DNA from: Bacteroidaceae bacterium
GTDB taxonomy: Bacteria; Bacteroidota; Bacteroidia; Bacteroidales; Muribaculaceae
NCBI GenBank assembly: GCA_021768245.1
Contig: JAETNO010000040.1
Location: 1 to 10,716, forward strand
Reading direction: 5' to 3'
Length of the DNA: 10,716 nucleotides
Below the pieces are notes generated by a model. That model was not told the DNA's origin and did no database searches. It worked only from the letters and a program-made list of their open reading frames with translations. The translations under genes and the position numbers were made by a program. Positions 7,803-10,716 of this stretch are shown one piece after another (position 1 is the first letter of the stretch; the number at the start of each line of letters is the position of its first letter).

Positions 7803-8542
7803 AATCACAGATAGAACAAACAATTTGCAGATATATTGTTGAGGTATATTTGCAAAATAGCTGTATGCCACAAAATTATTTTAAATCTTCATATAATTTA
7901 TATGGTTGTAAATTTATGGAGATTCTAAATGCCAAGGAGATTTGCAAAGATGACATAAGCGCATATATTGGACATGAAGATGATAATATTTATATCTCTT
8001 TAAGCGGCAGGTATTTAGAGCCAGGCCACCATTTTGAAAGTTTACAGAATGAGGACTCGGCGTGGATTAAAGCCTTCCCTCATTTTAATAGAATAATTCA
8101 ATCATTATTTTTTGTAAAAAAATTATACGATAATGGATTAATCTTAATTCTAAAAGGAGGCGATGATAAATTAGGTGGAGTTGACGATGACATCACAAAG
8201 TCTATTCCGCATTTTCTTAAGCATAATTCTTTACTTCATTTTCTTGAAAAATCATGTTATAGCGAAATCATTCCTACATCTGAACTAATAACCTTATGCA
8301 ATAACAATTTCAAGGATGCAGAGCAAATACGCTATGAAAATCAGGTTCAGATTAGTTTTGCTGCTCTAAAACGAGCCAAAAGGAGTAACTATATTGCTAT
8401 TTCAATTGGACTGTTAACACTTATTACATCAGCAATATTGACAAAATGTGTAAATACAACAATTAATGAAGGGCAACACAAAGAACTAATTGAAACTATT
8501 AAAAATCATCATAATGGAGAAACTGAGAATGCAAAGTCGTGA
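7793..8542 (+). CDS. AT-rich unknown protein with one C-terminal membrane helix
   Basis: A 249-residue protein of no family I recognise, inserted between the DUF4391 and methyltransferase genes. Its ATG lies within the last codons of the DUF4391 gene, and its last 29 bases overlap the methyltransferase start, so it is fully part of the operon. Residues ~1-190 appear soluble, with a GGDDKLGGVDDD acidic loop near 122-133. Residues ~200-220 (YIAISIGLLTLITSAILTKC) form a single clear membrane helix preceded by lysines and arginines (KRAKRSN), predicting a cytoplasmic N-terminal domain and a short tail outside. Two sampled lines are near 20% GC and another is 40%, against about 50% in neighbouring operon genes, so it was acquired separately. 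A membrane-anchored sensor or abortive-infection effector is possible but unproven. Confidence 0.8.
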   Translation: MQIESQIEQTICRYIVEVYLQNSCMPQNYFKSSYNLYGCKFMEILNAKEICKDDISAYIGHEDDNIYISLSGRYLEPGHHFESLQNEDSAWIKAFPHFNRIIQSLFFVKKLYDNGLILILKGGDDKLGGVDDDITKSIPHFLKHNSLLHFLEKSCYSEIIPTSELITLCNNNFKDAEQIRYENQVQISFAALKRAKRSNYIAISIGLLTLITSAILTKCVNTTINEGQHKELIETIKNHHNGETENAKS

Positions 8543-10412
8543 TGTCGTAGGCTGCAACGTGGAGAAGATTGCCGCGTTGTTTCCGCATTGCGTCACGGAG
8601 CGACTAAATAAGGACGGCAAGTCGGAACTTGCTATCGACTTCGACAAGCTTCGGGCGGAGCTGTCGGATGAAGTGATTGAGACGGGGGAGGAGCGCTATC
8701 AATTCACATGGCCCGATAAGCGTGCTGCGTCGCGCCTTGCCAACGAGCCTACTAAAATGACCCTTCGCCCTTGCCGTGAGGAATCTGTTGACTACGACAC
8801 AACACAAAATCTATATATCGAAGGAGACAACCTCGACGTGCTCAAATGCCTACGCGAAACCTATCTCGGCAAGGTGAAGATGATTTACATCGACCCACCT
8901 TATAATACAGGCAACGATTTCGTCTACAACGACGACTTCGCCCAAACTCGCGGAGACTTTGAGGCTCAGAGCGGCCTTTTCGACGAAGATGGCAACCAAA
9001 CTGTTGACTCGATGGTGCGCAACACCGAAAGCAACGGACGCTTCCACACCGACTGGCTAAACATGATATATCCCCGTCTGAAAGTTGCCCGAGACCTCCT
9101 TTCCGATGACGGCGTTATCTTCATCTCCATAGATGACAACGAAGTTGAGAATCTTCGTAAAGTTTGTGATGAGATATTTGGAATTGAGAATCATATTGAA
9201 ACAGTTGTTTGGAAGAATAAATATGGAGCCGGGGCAAAAACCATTGGTTTTATTAGTGCCCACGAATATATCTTAATCTATAGCAAACGGCCTATATCTG
9301 ACATTACGTGTGAGTTCGTAGGCGAAGAGCGTGAAAAATACAATAAAAAAGACAGTAAATTTAGTTATAGAGGTCCATATAGAACTCAACCATTAATGAC
9401 TAATAGTCTAGGAGATCGACCGAATTTGATGTATAGTATATATCATAACGGAGTTGAGATAAGACCTCGAAAACAGTGGGTATGGTCCAAAGAAAGGATG
9501 GATGCAGCAATTGCAAATGATGACGTTGAGTTTTCATTACAAAAAGATGGGACCTACACAGTTCGCTCAAAGTCATATTTGTATGACGAAAACGGTAAAA
9601 TTAGACGAGGAAAACCTGTTTCAGTCTTGAATGGGCCATTTACTCAAGATGGAACTCAGGAAACACGTGAACTATTCAATGGAAAATCTATATTCGATTT
9701 CACAAAACCTTCTGAACTGATAAAATTTTTAATGGGTCTTGAAATCAATGGCGATGATTCCAAAGATTACATAATACTTGACTTCTTCAGCGGTAGTGCT
9801 ACAACCGCACATGCCGTTATAAAACTCAATGCTGAGGACGGTGGGCATCGTAAGTTCATCATGGTGCAACTCCCTGAAATAACGGATGAAAAGAGCCAAG
9901 CCCGAAAGGCCGGCTACAAAACCATCTGTAAAATCGGAGAAGAGCGTATTCGCCGCGCCGGAAAGAAAATCAAGGAAGAATCCGGACTGCAAGGTCAAGA
10001 CCTTGATATAGGCTTCCGTGTATTGAAGCTCGACACCTCCAATATGGAGGATGTATATTATACGCCTGATGCAATTGATTTCTATCAGATAGAAGGATTG
10101 ATAAACAATGTTAAGCCCGACCGCACCTCAGAGGACTTACTCTATCAAACCATTCTTGAACTCGGCATCGAACTGTCGGCCAAGATTGAGCGCAAAGAGA
10201 TAGCAGGCAAAGAGGTGTTCATTGTTGACGACGGCTATCTTGTCGCCACATTCGACAAGGATGTCAACGAAACTACTATTACGGAGATTGCCAAGATGCG
10301 CCCATCATACTTCGTTATGCGCGACGCTTCGGCAGCCAACGACAACGTTCTCGACAACTTCGAGCAAATCTTCCGCCACTATTCACCCGAAACCATCTGC
10401 AAAATCCTGTAA
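8514..10412 (+). CDS. Type III-like adenine-specific DNA methyltransferase (Mod)
   Basis: A 632-residue beta-class N6-adenine methyltransferase that transfers methyl from S-adenosylmethionine to DNA. The catalytic DPPY is at 127-130 (IYIDPPYNTGND), and the SAM-binding FxGxA-type motif follows at 423-429 (DFFSGSATTAHAV). This order (catalytic motif first) is that of type III Mod proteins. Between them, FISIDDNE and residues ~215-415 form the target-recognition region. The N-terminal segment (NVEKIAALFPHCVTE, LRPCREESVDYDTT) and a C-terminal YYTPDAIDFYQ region are typical of this subfamily. ATG 8514 (MEKLRMQSRD) is chosen because relatives start in the same way. TTG 8490 and ATG 8529 are alternatives. 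The recognition region is AT-rich relative to both flanks, suggesting domain exchange. With the helicase and DUF4391 protein it should mark host DNA as self. Confidence 0.92.
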   Translation: MEKLRMQSRDVVGCNVEKIAALFPHCVTERLNKDGKSELAIDFDKLRAELSDEVIETGEERYQFTWPDKRAASRLANEPTKMTLRPCREESVDYDTTQNLYIEGDNLDVLKCLRETYLGKVKMIYIDPPYNTGNDFVYNDDFAQTRGDFEAQSGLFDEDGNQTVDSMVRNTESNGRFHTDWLNMIYPRLKVARDLLSDDGVIFISIDDNEVENLRKVCDEIFGIENHIETVVWKNKYGAGAKTIGFISAHEYILIYSKRPISDITCEFVGEEREKYNKKDSKFSYRGPYRTQPLMTNSLGDRPNLMYSIYHNGVEIRPRKQWVWSKERMDAAIANDDVEFSLQKDGTYTVRSKSYLYDENGKIRRGKPVSVLNGPFTQDGTQETRELFNGKSIFDFTKPSELIKFLMGLEINGDDSKDYIILDFFSGSATTAHAVIKLNAEDGGHRKFIMVQLPEITDEKSQARKAGYKTICKIGEERIRRAGKKIKEESGLQGQDLDIGFRVLKLDTSNMEDVYYTPDAIDFYQIEGLINNVKPDRTSEDLLYQTILELGIELSAKIERKEIAGKEVFIVDDGYLVATFDKDVNETTITEIAKMRPSYFVMRDASAANDNVLDNFEQIFRHYSPETICKIL

Positions 10413-10413
10413 T

Positions 10414-10641
10414 ATGAAAAGTCTATATGAGCTATATCGCGAGTGGCTATCTTTACAGCCAATCTCAAGAGAATATGAGAATCGATTGAACCAAAAATTT
10501 ATGCTTGAGTTCAATTATAATTCTAATCACTTAGAAGGCAACACCCTTACATACGGACAAACAGAATTACTTTTATTGTTTGATAAAGTTTCGGATCCTG
10601 CTGGATATTCCCAACAAATTGACCCCCATAAAATTATTTAA
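10414..10641 (+). pseudogene. Fic-family protein, truncated by the right IS
   Basis: Fic proteins transfer AMP to target proteins. Only the N-terminal 62 codons are intact here, and the frame then runs into the IS (from 10602) and stops at 10641. The preserved part contains the self-inhibitory motif [S/T]xxxE[G/N] as S37-N-H-L-E41-G42, within NSNHLEGNTLTYGQTELLLL. This identifies the class that carries its own inhibitory helix at the N-terminus. The catalytic HPFxxGNG loop, which would lie more than 100 residues further on, is lost, so this copy cannot be active unless the rest is expressed separately. It starts one base after the methyltransferase stop, so it was the next operon gene. In related islands a type III Res-like gene follows Fic. 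Confidence 0.85.
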
Positions 10642-10716
10642 ATTGACCCCTGTGTTGACATGTGCCCGTTGAGAGGGTTTACAAAAGATTTATGATGGTG
10701 TGTGATGCTACTTTGA
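10602..10716 (+). mobile_element. End of an IS21-like insertion sequence (right copy, partial)
   Basis: This is the inverted duplicate of 1-114, with one further base at 10716. It begins TGGATATTCCCAAC at the junction with the Fic gene and carries AAATTGACCCC at 10616-10626 and again at 10640-10650, a 24-base period. The remaining element would run to the right. The same IS end faces inward at both borders, so the two copies are in opposite orientation. No transposase reading frame can be judged from so short a piece. Confidence 0.75.

Noticed and set aside
1..10716. CRISPR array, tRNA or rRNA genes
   Set aside because: No regularly spaced direct repeats, cloverleaf-like segments or rRNA-like sequence were seen on reading the window.

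Overview
The window looks like accessory DNA from a Bacteroidales gut commensal (a Bacteroides, Phocaeicola, Prevotella or Muribaculaceae type). The reasons are a MobV-type relaxase of the kind found on Bacteroidetes mobilizable elements, a TAnnTTTG promoter box, weak or absent Shine-Dalgarno sequences, and an IS21-like element end. This is a judgement from family resemblance and signals. No database search was possible.

Layout. Bases 1-114 and 10602-10715 are the same 114-bp sequence in opposite orientation. Each copy begins at the inner junction with TG and carries two AAATTGACCCC repeats, as expected for one end of an IS21-family insertion sequence. The window is therefore bounded by two inverted copies of one IS, and both ends cut into genes. 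The left part (115-2033) holds a 5'-truncated unknown gene, a small unknown gene, and on the minus strand a decayed fragment of tag (3-methyladenine DNA glycosylase I). Next come a short hairpin-rich stretch that could hold an origin of transfer and a MobV relaxase gene (2270-3724). A promoter and a strongly folded leader of about 180 bases (3773-3957) lead into a tightly packed plus-strand operon. Its genes encode a SNF2-like helicase with a PLD-like N-terminus (3958-7197), a DUF4391 protein (7200-7802), an AT-rich membrane-anchored protein of unknown function (7793-8542), a type III-like adenine DNA methyltransferase (8514-10412) and a Fic-family protein (from 10414). The Fic gene is broken by the right IS after 62 codons.

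How the genes may work together. The helicase, DUF4391 protein, methyltransferase and Fic protein resemble restriction-modification or defence islands in which a type III Mod protein marks self DNA. A Res-type helicase-nuclease would be expected beyond Fic, but none lies inside the window. As it stands the cassette has modification and DNA translocation but no recognisable nuclease. The most unusual parts are the AT-rich membrane gene wedged between the DUF4391 and methyltransferase genes with overlaps on both sides, the AT-rich replacement of the methyltransferase specificity region, and the folded leader ending in a terminator-like stem directly in front of the first start codon. The relaxase and flanking IS copies give plausible routes for horizontal transfer.
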